This document shows, piece after piece, positions 41,501-49,912 of a stretch of DNA of 64,000 nt. This DNA is from Stentor roeselii (taxonomy: Eukaryota; Ciliophora; Heterotrichea; Heterotrichida; Stentoridae). Location of the stretch: positions 24,378 to 88,377 of the forward strand of contig RSEH01000202.1 of assembly GCA_006503475.1 (NCBI GenBank). Direction: 5' to 3'. The notes under the pieces are model-generated. The model saw only the letters and a list, made by a program, of their open reading frames with translations. It ran no database searches and was not told the DNA's origin. A program made the position numbers and the translations under genes. The number at the start of each line of letters is the position of its first letter. Position 1 is the stretch's first letter.

Positions 41501-44500
41501 TGGAAAGGATTTTTAGAAAATTGTAGAAAGAAGAAGTTTTTAGATGCTTTTAGAAGTGAGAAGTTGAAACTTTGTATGTTTAGAATCACTTTGAGAACTT
41601 TGAGAACTGTTAATAATAAAATCGTTGGTATGGGAAATGCTGTTCATGGAGCTTTAATGAAAGTTTTCAAAACTTGTGAAAAAATGCAGGGTGTTGGGAT
41701 GGTCAGTTGGAAGAAGTATGTCGCTCTTTGTAAGAATAAGTCGATTATGGACAATATTCGTTCTCAGAAACTAAAAATCGCTTTAATTGACTTGATGAAG
41801 AGAACTTTAATGTCAACTTTCCACAAAGTTTTTTATGATAAAGTCGATGTGAAAAAAGCCATCAGTTATATTTTCTTCGTTATCAAGCAAAGACCTCGAG
41901 TCGCTTTAACAAATTGGAGACTTTACATGTACGGATGCAAAGCCAAAGCAATATTAGATAATCTCACTTCACAGAAATTGAAAAATGCCCTTATCCAGAT
42001 ACCCAGAAGGACCTTAAGAGGTGCTTTTAACAGAATTCTTGGTGATGGAGATATTGTGAAAGGAGCTCTCAAAGAACTGATATCAAAACTAATGAACCGT
42101 CCAAAGTTCTGCTTCTTTAAATGGACACAATTCGTCCATCTCTGCAAGACTAAAGGTTTCATGGACAATCTCCGTTCAGAGCGCTTGAAATTCGTCTTGT
42201 CTCATCTGAAAAGTCGCACAATGAAATCTTCCTTGTCAAGAATCCTCGGAGGAGGAAGTCTTGCAGTAGGAGCTTTGAAAAAATTGGCAAGTGTCTACAA
42301 AAATAAACCGAGAATCGCTTTGAATAAATGGGTGAAATATCGTGATATGATTAATAAGAATGAAATACTTGATAGTCTCAAATCGCAGAAATTACTGAAG
42401 TCTTTAAGTAAGATTCCTAATAGGACTGTTAGAGGAGCTTTTGAAAGAATTATTGGAGATGGAGATATTGTCAAAGGAGCGATTAGAAGAGTTCTTATTG
42501 CTTTTAAGAATATCAGTAAAAATGCTTTTGATTGTTGGAACAAGTTTAGGATTGGATGCCAGAATAAACAGTTTTTGGATAATATTAAATCTCAGAAGCT
42601 GAAAATTATCATGTTTGCTATTCCTAGAAGGGTCATGAAGGATGGATTTCAAAGAATCATAGGAGACGGCAGCAAAGTCCGAGGTGCAATCAAGACGCTA
42701 TTCGCGAAAATCCAAAAAAAGCCCAAGTTCGCTTTAGAAAAATGGAGAAATTTCGTAAACGACTGCAAGTCCCAAAAGATGATGGACGCAGTTCGATCCC
42801 ATCGTCTTCACAGCTGCCTGACCAGAATTTCCCTCCGAACTTCCCGAGACTCCAGCCAAAGAATAATCGGCGGAGGAAATCGTGCAAAAGGTGCAATGAA
42901 GACGATTTTCATGGCATTTGACAAGAAACTAAAACTATCATTCATTGACTGGAGAAACTTCATGATAGCCTGCAGGTCGAAAAAAATGTTAGACAGTATC
43001 AGAAGTCAAAAACTTTTATTCGTATTAAACAAGATTCCAAAGAAAACCGTGAATGAAGTCTTCACAAAAATCACGAAATCAGGAGGAATCGCGATGAGGA
43101 CCATGAGACGACTCGGGCTTATCTTCATCAAAGGGCCTGAAATTGCAATGAAAAATTGGAAGGCTTTTGTAGATAAAGACAAGGTCGTTGACGTCAAAAA
43201 GGACTTTGAAAATAAATATAAAGGAATGAAAATCAAAAATTCTATTGATAAACCTGTTCGAAAAGTACTTAGATCTGCGAAATCTCATGCAGATCATGAT
43301 AACTCGAAGTTAAAACTTGCGATGAAAAGCTTGGCCTCTGCTGTGACGAAGAGAAATCTTGATGCTGTTCGCCTTTGGCATATTAATTCAGTGAAAAAAG
43401 TCATTGTTGATGTCACAAAAGAAGAAAAAAATACCGTGCTTAATGAAAACTACGGCCTTAGACTTCGAGATGCTTTGAATAAAATGGTTAGAAAAAGCAT
43501 GAGAGACGCTTTTAGAAGAGTCAATCCTGTCAAAAATCGAGCTGCTGATGCTTTAGGAAAATTTGAAGAACTTGTCAGGCAAAGACCGAGACTTGCAATA
43601 TTTAAATGGGTGAAATATGCGGAAAAAGTAAATGCGAATGAACTTTTAAACAATATCAAAACCTTGAAACTCAGGCATTCTCTTGAAAACGTTGCGAAAA
43701 GAGGACTTCGAAACGCTTATCTTATTGTTTCAGGAGATGGAAATCGCGTGAAAGGCGCACTTAAAAGTATCGTTGCAGGAATCAATAAGAAATTAAAGGG
43801 CTCTGTTGAATTCTGGAAGAAATTCGTTGTTAACTGCAGGGAAAAGAGGATGTTTGACTCTATGAGAAGTAGGGATCTGGTTAATTGTATGAAAGGAATC
43901 ACGTCTAGGACTTTAAGAGATGCGACTGAAAGGATTCTTGGAGGAGGAGATAAAATCAAGGGAGCTATTCGAAGATTGTTGAATGGATTGTCTAAGATTC
44001 CGAAAGATTCTATTGAAAAATGGAAAAAATACGTTTTTAATTGCAAAAATAAGTCGATGTTTGATGGAATGAGATCTTTTAAATTGAAAAGTGTATTTGA
44101 AAGACTTGCTAGAAGGACTTTGAAAAATTCTACGAATAGAATTATTGGTGATGGAGATGTTGTTAAAGCGACTTTAAAGGGAATTGTTAAGAAAATGATT
44201 GACCTTCCTAAGGATGCTTTGAAAAAATGGAGGAAATACTTGGAACTTGTTAAGAATAAACAGCTGTTTGATGGGCTTAGAAGTCAGAAACTTAATATTA
44301 CTTTACAAGGAATTCCGAAAAGAACTTTAAGAAGTATTTTTGAGAGAGTCTTGGGTGATGGAAGCTTAGTAAAAGGAGCATTGAGACGTATTCAGTTGAC
44401 TTTACAGAAAAAGACAAAAATTGCTTGGGCATTTTGGATTAAGTACTTAGAAGACTTAAAGAAAAAACGATTCTTTGATAACGCAAGGTCCTTCAACCTC

Positions 44501-47500
44501 AAAATCGTAATGACTCGAATTACACTCAGGACTGAAAGAACTTCATTCTTCAAGATACTCGGAAACAGAGAAATGATCAAGTCGATGGTAAGAAGAATAA
44601 TTGACCGACTCGTAAGAATTCCAAAAGAATCTGTTGAAAAATGGAAGAAATTCGTGTTTTTCTGCAAAAACAAGTCAATGTTTGACGGAATGCGATCTTT
44701 CAAACTCAAAAACGTATTCGAAAGACTTGCAAGAAGGACTATGAAAAACACTGCAAACAGAATTATTGGCGATGGAGACATTGTGAAAGCCACTCTCAAA
44801 GGAATCATCAAGAAAATGATAGACTTACCTAAAGACGCTTTGAAGAAATGGAGAAGATACTTGGAACTTGTGAAAAACAAACAACTGTTTGACGGTCTTC
44901 GAAGTCAGAAACTAAACATAGCTCTTCAAGGAATCCCTAAGAGGTCTTTAAGAAGTATTTTTGAAAGAGTTTTAGGAGATGGAAGTCTTGTGAAAGGAGC
45001 TTTAAGAAGAATTCAACTGACACTGCAGAAAAAGACTAAAATTGCCTGGTCATTTTGGATTAAGTACTTAGAAGACTTAAAGAAAAAACGATTCTTCGAC
45101 AATGCAAGGTCATTCAACCTCAAAATCGTAATGACTCGAATAATCCTCAGGACTGAAAGAACTTCATTCTTTAAGATTCTCGGAAACAGAGAAATGATCA
45201 AGTCGATGGTTAGAAGAATAATTGATCGACTCGTAAGAATTCCAAAAGAATCTGTTGAAAAATGGAAAAAATTCGTGTTTTTCTGCAAAAACAAGTCAAT
45301 GTTTGACGGAATGCGATCTTTCAAACTCAAAAACGTATTCGAAAGACTTTCAAGAAGGACTATGAAAAACACTGCAAACAGAATTATTGGCGATGGAGAC
45401 ATTGTGAAAGCCACTCTTAAAGGAATCATCAAGAAAATGATAGACTTACCTAAAGACGCTTTGAAGAAATGGAGAAAATACTTGGAACTTGTGAAAAACA
45501 AACAACTGTTTGACGGTCTTCGAAGCCAGAAACTAAACATAGCTCTTCAAGGAATCCCGAAGAGGTCTTTAAGAAGTATTTTTGAAAGAGTTTTAGGAGA
45601 TGGAAGTCTTGTGAAAGGAGCTTTAAGAAGAATTCAACTGACACTGCAGAAAAAGACTAAAATTGCCTGGTCATTTTGGATTAAGTACTTAGAAGACTTA
45701 AAGAAAAAACGATTCTTTGATAATGCCAGATCCTTTAATCTGAAACTTGCAATGACTCGCCTAACTAAAAGAACTGAAAGAACAGCATTTTTCCGCATTC
45801 TTGGAAACAGAGACCGAGTCCGAGCAGTTCTACAGTCAGTAGTAGCAGCAATGATGAAAATTCCTAAAATCACAATCGAAAAATGGAAAAAATTCGTATT
45901 CTCCTGCAAAAACAAGTCAATATTCGACATGATGCGATCACAAAAACTGCGAATTTCCTTCGAAAGAATAGTAAGAAGGGTGTTAAAAGACTCATCAAAC
46001 CGAGTCTTAGAAGATGGAAACGTCGTTAAAGCCATCTTAAAATCAATGCTTCGCAAAATGATTAACTTGCCTCGAGACTCACTGAAGATCTGGAAAGATT
46101 ATATCAACAACATCAAGACCAATAAACTACTCGACAACCTTCGAAGTCAGAAACTCAAAAACTCTTTACAAAGGATTCCTATCAGAATTCTTAGAAATGT
46201 ATCTGAAAGATTACTCGGTGAAGGGAATATGATCAAAGGAGCTATTCGAAGAATCACTCTTGCTATTCAAAAGAAACCTAAAGTTGCTTTTGATATCTGG
46301 AAGAAGTTTATTGAAGGAGTTAACCAAAAGAAGTTTTATGATAGTGCAAGGTCAGTTAAACTTCAGATTTGTCTTCAACAGATTGTTAGAAGGACTGAAA
46401 GAGATGCTTCTCTTAGGATTATAGGAGGGGGTAACAAACTAAAAGCAGTCCTCCAAGAAGTCCTGGCACGACTAAGCCGAATTCCAAAAGTCGCAATAGA
46501 CCAATGGAAAAAGTACATCCACCTTCTAAAAGCAAATAAAATTCTAGACAACCTCCGTTCCGAAAAGTTAAAATCTCACATGCAAGGCATTCCAAGACGT
46601 AAACTTCGAGACGTCCTGCAAAGAATGGTCGGCGAAGGAGACAACATAAAAGGCGCTCTTCGGCGAATAATTGCAACTTTGGGTAAAAAAACACGAGAAG
46701 CTTATTCAATCTGGCAAAAATTCGTAATCGGCTGTAAAGAAAAGTCCTTCTTCGACGCTCTCCGCAGTGCAAAGCTGAAAAACTCTTTATCAGCAATTCC
46801 AGTCCGAAGCCTTAAAAGTATCTTCAATCGATTGATAGGAGGAGGAAGTGCAGTAGAAGGTCGTTTAAAGACGATTTTCGCAGCAATAGAGAAACTTCCA
46901 AGAATCGCCTTTAAACGATGGTTAATTTACATGCAAGCCTTAAAAGACAAAAAAATGTTTGACATGATGAGATCCTCAAAGCTAAAGACATCTTTATCCT
47001 CCTTACCCAGAAGGACCTTAGCAGAAGTATTCAAGTCAATAAACGTCCAAGACCAATTAAAGATCTTCAAAAATGCAATGAAAGAAATTCTTCGAGTCCT
47101 TCTCGCCCGTCCTCGAACCGCTTTCACCAACTGGAAAGACTACATCCAAGCCTGTCGAGACAAAAAAATGTTAGACATGGTCAGAAGCCAGAAACTTCTA
47201 AACACGCTCAACAGGATCCCAGTCAGAAAAACCAAAGACGCCTACGCCCGGGTCATCGGCGGCGGGGATAAAGTCAAAGGAAAGCTGAACCTGATGTTCG
47301 CTCAAATCAACCGAATGCCCCACGTCGCCTTCATTCGCTGGAAGAAGTTCGTCGTCGACACCAAGACCAAAGGACTTCTCGACAACATGAAAAGTCTTCA
47401 CCTCAAGCAGTCAATGGAAAGAATGATCAGAAGAACTGTCAGAGGCTCAGTTGAAAAAATTCTTGGAGATGGAAGCCAAGCCGCTGGCGCTTTGAGAAGA

Positions 47501-49912
47501 TTATTCATTCAAATTCAAAAACGAGCACGTGATGGTCTTGAAATTTGGAAACAGTTTATACAAGATGTCAGGAATAAAAAGTTCTTAGATTGTCGAAGGG
47601 CACTGGAGTTGAAACTTGCTTTAGAGAGAATCACGAAAAGAACTTTTAATAACTCGTTGGAAAGGGTCATTGGCGATGGGAATATTGTTGCTGGGGCTTT
47701 GAGAAGACTGGGTATTCAGATTCAGACGAATATGAAAAAAGCTGTGCAGAGTTGGAAAGGTTTTGTGTTGTGGCATCGTCATTTAACGACTTTTAGAAGT
47801 TACAGGTCTTATCGGTTCAATCGGCTGCTTTCAACTGTTGTTAACAAGTCGTTTAGAACGGCTTCTGATGTGATATTGTCGAAAGGGGTGATTCATAAAG
47901 ATGCTACTACTGCAATTCGACGTATTTTCGCTCAATATAAGACAATGTCTCGTCGGTCGTTCTTGGTTTGGAAGGACTACATCGCTCATATCAAACATGG
48001 AGAAATGATGGACCGTGTCACTTCAGTCAAGTTGAAAATGCTTATGGAAAAAATGTCAAATGCACATGTTAGAGGGTCCTTCCTGAGGATTATTGGAGGA
48101 GGAAATCGCGCTTTTGGAATGTTGAAAGCTTTGGCTATTAAATGTCTTCAAGTCCCCAGGGATGCGGTGAAGAAGTGGAAGGATTACTTGAATCAAGTCA
48201 AACTTAATAAACTCCTTGACTCGGCAAAGGCTTTCAAGTTAAAACATTCGATGTTCCATTTGACTTTAAGGACTCTTTTAACTGTTCATAAAAGAATCAC
48301 TGTCGGAAACCCTGATGTTAAAACTGCCATGAATCTCGTTATTGCTAAACATAAAGAAGGCAAAAAACATTTGTGGGAAAAATGGAAAAAGTTTGTTGAT
48401 GACTGCAAAAAACAACTTTTGTTTGATCAGGTTAGAACTGAAAGACTTAGGAAAAAACTTATTGGTTTGCCTTTTAGGATTATGAAAAATGCTCTTGAAA
48501 GAATGCTTGGGGATGGAAGTTCTGTTAAGGGAGCGCTTAGAAGGCTTATTATGAATGTTGAGAAAACTAAAATGGTCAAGTTTAATATTTGGAAAACTGA
48601 AGTTGCTAGAAATAGACAGACTTTCATGATGAAGAAGTTGAAAGCTATGAAGTTTGTTGAGTGCATTTCAAGAGTCAGCTCCAAGACAATAAGATTCACT
48701 TCTGATCGACTAGTAGGCAAGAGACCCACAACCAGTAAAGCCATGCGAAAAGTAATGCATTGTCTAAAACTAAAATATTTCAGTGTTTTCATCGATTGGA
48801 AGAGCAAATTACAAAAGTTGGCTGTACGAGAAGAGAAACTTGCCCGAAAATTCGCAATATTCTCAAACGGTGTTACAAACAGAACACTAAAAACTTCTTT
48901 CAATGTAATTTTAGGCCGGTCACCAATCTTGAACGCGATGAATCGGCTTATAAAGAACTTCACATCACTTCAAAAGGCAGCCATCACTATCCTTTGGGGC
49001 CGCGTTGAGAAGATGAGAACGATAAGAAAGGTGAATTCAGCTTATTATGTCTTTAGAGGACTTTTGAGCTATGAGAAGAAGGTGAAAGTCTTGAGATTTA
49101 CCTACTGGAAGAATATAGACGCAATTCGTAGAGCGATTTTAATGAAAAGGTCGACAGGAAGAATGATGTGCAGCATGTCAGTAAGTTTCGAAGGTGCATT
49201 CTGGAAATGGAAGTACATAATGACTAAAACCGGTAACCCAATAAACCCAAAGCACTCAATCGTAATCAAAAGACTCACCAAGGTCGGTATGAACTACCAA
49301 AAGAGACTTGCCCAATTCGCCTTTTTCAAGTTCATCTTATTTTACAAGTCTCTTCCATTCGGCCAGAAGTTAACTTTACCTCAAGCTCTTGCAAAGATCC
49401 TCAAGCCTGACTCCGAGTCAAATATTCCATCTCCAGAAAAAGAATCAAGACCCATCAGCGCGAATAGCGCTGATATGAAAACTGCTGAAAACCCTGGATA
49501 TGTGAGCAACCCGACAGGTCTAAGTCAAGAAGAAATAAAAGACATGAACCAGATGGGAGCTTTTGAAGTGTTAAGTTTAACAGTGAAGGAAGTTAAATTC
49601 AGGAAACTTGCTTGGGCCTTGTCCGCTATTTTCACTTATAGCAAGCAAGTAGGGTTTTATGATGGAGAAAGAAGTAGGTTGATTGAGCAGATCACTGAGT
49701 TGAGATATGAAAAGCATAGCTTGTTGGAAGATAACAATACTTTAAGACATCATAATGATAGTCTTGTCACTAGTCTTGAAAAAGCGAATGAGGAGTTCCA
49801 GTCGATGAGTCTTCATTTAGACCACTTGAGACTGACGGGCATGATAAGATTGCTTTCGAGAATGGCAGAGCTGAATATGCATGGAGCGTTTATTAGCCTT
49901 AGAAGTAACTAA
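35561..49912 (+). CDS. Giant Sfi1-like repeat protein, candidate centrin/spasmin-binding contractile scaffold
   Basis: One uninterrupted frame encodes 4783 residues. Residues 1-820 hold a non-repeat head and irregular Trp-containing segments (FWRWKF, FFRKWSL, LFNKWAR, YFSKWKS, AFSRWRE). Residues about 822-4487 are some 52 units of 69 residues. The last section (about 4490-4783) has a Ser/Pro linker and a terminal coiled coil. Each unit has two helical halves: one with RSxKLK...RTxRD...RIxGxGD, one ending in AxxxWKKFV. The second half resembles Sfi1 centrin-binding repeats (Ala, Leu-Leu, Trp-Lys). By analogy with giant spasmin-binding proteins of Spirostomum, it may be the backbone binding many centrin/spasmin molecules in myonemes. 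The role is inferred; gene and repeats are direct. Confidence 0.85.
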   Translation: MEGSKIPELLEDVLSGRPEDPQSFKNLVNKFHQVLRSSTERVKEAQTYFQKFKGRIPEGNFKYFSDYLSNVSQVKSQKPSMACLHLVNASVSKTSKLYKAMLSLEIKESLLKCNGFNSIIMAAKSQKIIESTNFGTLEAKRLQCARLIGNLKSALGINLQKTMTAWQVKAGQDKQDVKSQVKQGLRGLERRHTMNLYEKKEKVLRIIKAILKASPIIEQTAFWRWKFTMQAAKDKDKRFKHATELSEFILKSRFRREGIQALKMNARPLWEIHKGKLWKVLRRGSLRWFYSHKLAFHHWSGLFDFEVIHEVEEEQTHTKTMKIVKKSQETLRSGRREQKSDKPRSADRAERQQSGSLYIKAILRSVFKYSQNRLETFFRKWSLSTSFKSFEDKKRRVQKFIDILHQGLKPNISKCLVMPAEPKSRELILTNALLAICKNIIFVKSRLFNKWARSKTPLSARYEEFLLRCLAKIPKQSLQTYFSKWKSTPKHLDAPKMFGMIAVLHRIFANKGKRVFHPPYIVKDADEIMRRTIKKIRSIIHNLYDSAFTRWHYHKIACYTREKACVFYRACQLAANPVKNAFSRWREKLHSKDTVRRTHATSKLVKVLDKAFRGRFKAVLFKSYMKTKPKKLLFRVFNFYSKKYCDETRTSFYRWKALKEGGDANSLQILQDSATFSVIRLWTKSIHYRLKRGFYAFMKDNRHVKLILIRAFITSWKYKKFQAWDRLRVIGKAFHDKFKALKMTTALKRAARKPQVVGFKQFVDATPIKTTVTSLFKLFLIRMQRALFHLKINVNNVEISEVKTVTKGLRKNIKNEKLRSARAAGRSFIEILKQLPKRTLNTAVRRMAMDQKKHMKGAIKAILAGFVMKPKEIMAKWYKFMHDCRNGDVLDRVRAEKLKACMVHLVSRKIRDSYQRVTGDGNKVKSVFKSLVRSLERKTKSYLDLWKVFITRCKKGDLMDAIRSQKLKLLLHSLEKRTMKDASQRILGAGDKIKGSLKSIIRQIEKRTKESMRLWYLFTLDCRHGKLMNAIKSEKLRSALMKVPSRTMRDAYQRVIGGGDKIKGAVRTLIRNVEKRSKSAYEMWKVYVNKCKQGALMDGIRSQKLKIVLSDIVKRTIRDADQRILGAGDKILGSLKNIVKQIEKKTKESLRIWKIFVVDCKNGKLMNAVKSERLKFCLTRVPARIMRDGLQRVVGGGDKIKGAVRTLIRNVEKRSKSAYEMWKVYVNKCKQGALMDGIRSQKLKIVLSDIVKRTIRDADQRILGAGDKILGSLKNIVKQIEKKTKESLRLWKIFVVDCKNGRLINAVKSERLKFCLTRVPARIMRDAFQRVVGGGDKIKGAVRTLIRNVEKRSKSAYEMWKVYVNKCKQGALMDGIRSQKLKIVLSDIVKRTIRDADQRILGAGDKILGSLKNIVKQIEKKTKESLRVWKIFVVDCKNGKLMNAVKSERLKFCLNRVPARTMRDALQRVVGGGDKIKGAVRTLVRNIERRTKISYQMWKVYIQKCKQGVLLDGIRSEKLRFVLSNIIKRTTRDSTQRILGAGNKILASIKSVIRQIEKKTKESLKIWKIFVVECKTGLLLGAVKSQKLKSCLSRVPSRTLRDSFQRLVGGGDKIKGAVRTLIRNVERRSKVAYSMWKGFVSRCKQGALMDGLRSQRLKFALAEIVKRTLRNSSQRVLGAGDVIKGAVKEIVRRIEKRPMFAFNKWKSVVDEIQKSNLMDAVRSQKLRAALTRVPQRTIKRTFNLIIGDGNQVKGAVKTIARQIEKKPKFVLTRWSKVIIEIKQGLLFDACRTQKLRSALNRVPSRVLRDSTQRIIGCGGKIKGALRTLKHSIEKRPADALRLWKKFIYNVHRGKMMDCLRAYQLKLVLSRIPVRTMRMTYSRVQGQGNLLAGVFRGLENKIKNMPRTAVLKWKNWINDIKKGKILEAVKAEKLKNALRRIPNRVIKDGFQRIIGNGNKVAGAIKGIFRVYRSMMAKGLANWKGFLENCRKKKFLDAFRSEKLKLCMFRITLRTLRTVNNKIVGMGNAVHGALMKVFKTCEKMQGVGMVSWKKYVALCKNKSIMDNIRSQKLKIALIDLMKRTLMSTFHKVFYDKVDVKKAISYIFFVIKQRPRVALTNWRLYMYGCKAKAILDNLTSQKLKNALIQIPRRTLRGAFNRILGDGDIVKGALKELISKLMNRPKFCFFKWTQFVHLCKTKGFMDNLRSERLKFVLSHLKSRTMKSSLSRILGGGSLAVGALKKLASVYKNKPRIALNKWVKYRDMINKNEILDSLKSQKLLKSLSKIPNRTVRGAFERIIGDGDIVKGAIRRVLIAFKNISKNAFDCWNKFRIGCQNKQFLDNIKSQKLKIIMFAIPRRVMKDGFQRIIGDGSKVRGAIKTLFAKIQKKPKFALEKWRNFVNDCKSQKMMDAVRSHRLHSCLTRISLRTSRDSSQRIIGGGNRAKGAMKTIFMAFDKKLKLSFIDWRNFMIACRSKKMLDSIRSQKLLFVLNKIPKKTVNEVFTKITKSGGIAMRTMRRLGLIFIKGPEIAMKNWKAFVDKDKVVDVKKDFENKYKGMKIKNSIDKPVRKVLRSAKSHADHDNSKLKLAMKSLASAVTKRNLDAVRLWHINSVKKVIVDVTKEEKNTVLNENYGLRLRDALNKMVRKSMRDAFRRVNPVKNRAADALGKFEELVRQRPRLAIFKWVKYAEKVNANELLNNIKTLKLRHSLENVAKRGLRNAYLIVSGDGNRVKGALKSIVAGINKKLKGSVEFWKKFVVNCREKRMFDSMRSRDLVNCMKGITSRTLRDATERILGGGDKIKGAIRRLLNGLSKIPKDSIEKWKKYVFNCKNKSMFDGMRSFKLKSVFERLARRTLKNSTNRIIGDGDVVKATLKGIVKKMIDLPKDALKKWRKYLELVKNKQLFDGLRSQKLNITLQGIPKRTLRSIFERVLGDGSLVKGALRRIQLTLQKKTKIAWAFWIKYLEDLKKKRFFDNARSFNLKIVMTRITLRTERTSFFKILGNREMIKSMVRRIIDRLVRIPKESVEKWKKFVFFCKNKSMFDGMRSFKLKNVFERLARRTMKNTANRIIGDGDIVKATLKGIIKKMIDLPKDALKKWRRYLELVKNKQLFDGLRSQKLNIALQGIPKRSLRSIFERVLGDGSLVKGALRRIQLTLQKKTKIAWSFWIKYLEDLKKKRFFDNARSFNLKIVMTRIILRTERTSFFKILGNREMIKSMVRRIIDRLVRIPKESVEKWKKFVFFCKNKSMFDGMRSFKLKNVFERLSRRTMKNTANRIIGDGDIVKATLKGIIKKMIDLPKDALKKWRKYLELVKNKQLFDGLRSQKLNIALQGIPKRSLRSIFERVLGDGSLVKGALRRIQLTLQKKTKIAWSFWIKYLEDLKKKRFFDNARSFNLKLAMTRLTKRTERTAFFRILGNRDRVRAVLQSVVAAMMKIPKITIEKWKKFVFSCKNKSIFDMMRSQKLRISFERIVRRVLKDSSNRVLEDGNVVKAILKSMLRKMINLPRDSLKIWKDYINNIKTNKLLDNLRSQKLKNSLQRIPIRILRNVSERLLGEGNMIKGAIRRITLAIQKKPKVAFDIWKKFIEGVNQKKFYDSARSVKLQICLQQIVRRTERDASLRIIGGGNKLKAVLQEVLARLSRIPKVAIDQWKKYIHLLKANKILDNLRSEKLKSHMQGIPRRKLRDVLQRMVGEGDNIKGALRRIIATLGKKTREAYSIWQKFVIGCKEKSFFDALRSAKLKNSLSAIPVRSLKSIFNRLIGGGSAVEGRLKTIFAAIEKLPRIAFKRWLIYMQALKDKKMFDMMRSSKLKTSLSSLPRRTLAEVFKSINVQDQLKIFKNAMKEILRVLLARPRTAFTNWKDYIQACRDKKMLDMVRSQKLLNTLNRIPVRKTKDAYARVIGGGDKVKGKLNLMFAQINRMPHVAFIRWKKFVVDTKTKGLLDNMKSLHLKQSMERMIRRTVRGSVEKILGDGSQAAGALRRLFIQIQKRARDGLEIWKQFIQDVRNKKFLDCRRALELKLALERITKRTFNNSLERVIGDGNIVAGALRRLGIQIQTNMKKAVQSWKGFVLWHRHLTTFRSYRSYRFNRLLSTVVNKSFRTASDVILSKGVIHKDATTAIRRIFAQYKTMSRRSFLVWKDYIAHIKHGEMMDRVTSVKLKMLMEKMSNAHVRGSFLRIIGGGNRAFGMLKALAIKCLQVPRDAVKKWKDYLNQVKLNKLLDSAKAFKLKHSMFHLTLRTLLTVHKRITVGNPDVKTAMNLVIAKHKEGKKHLWEKWKKFVDDCKKQLLFDQVRTERLRKKLIGLPFRIMKNALERMLGDGSSVKGALRRLIMNVEKTKMVKFNIWKTEVARNRQTFMMKKLKAMKFVECISRVSSKTIRFTSDRLVGKRPTTSKAMRKVMHCLKLKYFSVFIDWKSKLQKLAVREEKLARKFAIFSNGVTNRTLKTSFNVILGRSPILNAMNRLIKNFTSLQKAAITILWGRVEKMRTIRKVNSAYYVFRGLLSYEKKVKVLRFTYWKNIDAIRRAILMKRSTGRMMCSMSVSFEGAFWKWKYIMTKTGNPINPKHSIVIKRLTKVGMNYQKRLAQFAFFKFILFYKSLPFGQKLTLPQALAKILKPDSESNIPSPEKESRPISANSADMKTAENPGYVSNPTGLSQEEIKDMNQMGAFEVLSLTVKEVKFRKLAWALSAIFTYSKQVGFYDGERSRLIEQITELRYEKHSLLEDNNTLRHHNDSLVTSLEKANEEFQSMSLHLDHLRLTGMIRLLSRMAELNMHGAFISLRSN
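38645..39886 (+). repeat. Higher-order repeat, 414-bp period, three copies
   Basis: Two alternating 69-residue unit types (NAxKSExLK... and DGIRSQKLK...) are repeated as a pair at 38645, 39059 and 39473. The copies are nearly identical in DNA, so this is a recent expansion within the older array. Confidence 0.88.
44063..45925 (+). repeat. Higher-order repeat, 621-bp period, three copies
   Basis: Three unit types (DGMRSFKLK, DGLRSQKLN, DNARSFNLK) recur as a block at 44063, 44684 and 45305. The second and third copies are almost identical over their first two units and diverge in the third. The first copy shows more synonymous change. Confidence 0.88.

Larger units (their letters stand above)
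38024..49020 (+). repeat. In-frame tandem array, 207-bp (69-residue) unit, about 52 copies
   Basis: Units start at 38231 and recur exactly every 207 bp through 42992, then exactly every 207 bp from 43442 through 46961. Between 42992 and 43442 two degenerate units carry 12 extra residues. Unit lengths of 71 residues (at 46961) and 72 residues (at 47795) are the only other changes before the array fades near 49000. The strict period shows selection on spacing. Conserved columns are Lys-Leu near the unit start, Arg-Thr, Gly-X-Gly-Asp/Asn in the middle and Trp near position 56. Confidence 0.92.

Noticed and set aside
44392-48963. Long antisense open frames in the giant gene
   Set aside because: They recur with the repeat units, mirror the sense codon pattern and have low-complexity Phe/Leu/Ser-rich translations. 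They are shadows of the array.
35561-49912. The giant frame as an assembly artefact of collapsed repeats
   Set aside because: Most units differ clearly in sequence, the frame is open for 14.35 kb, and head and tail are unique. Only the two higher-order expansions need long-read confirmation.
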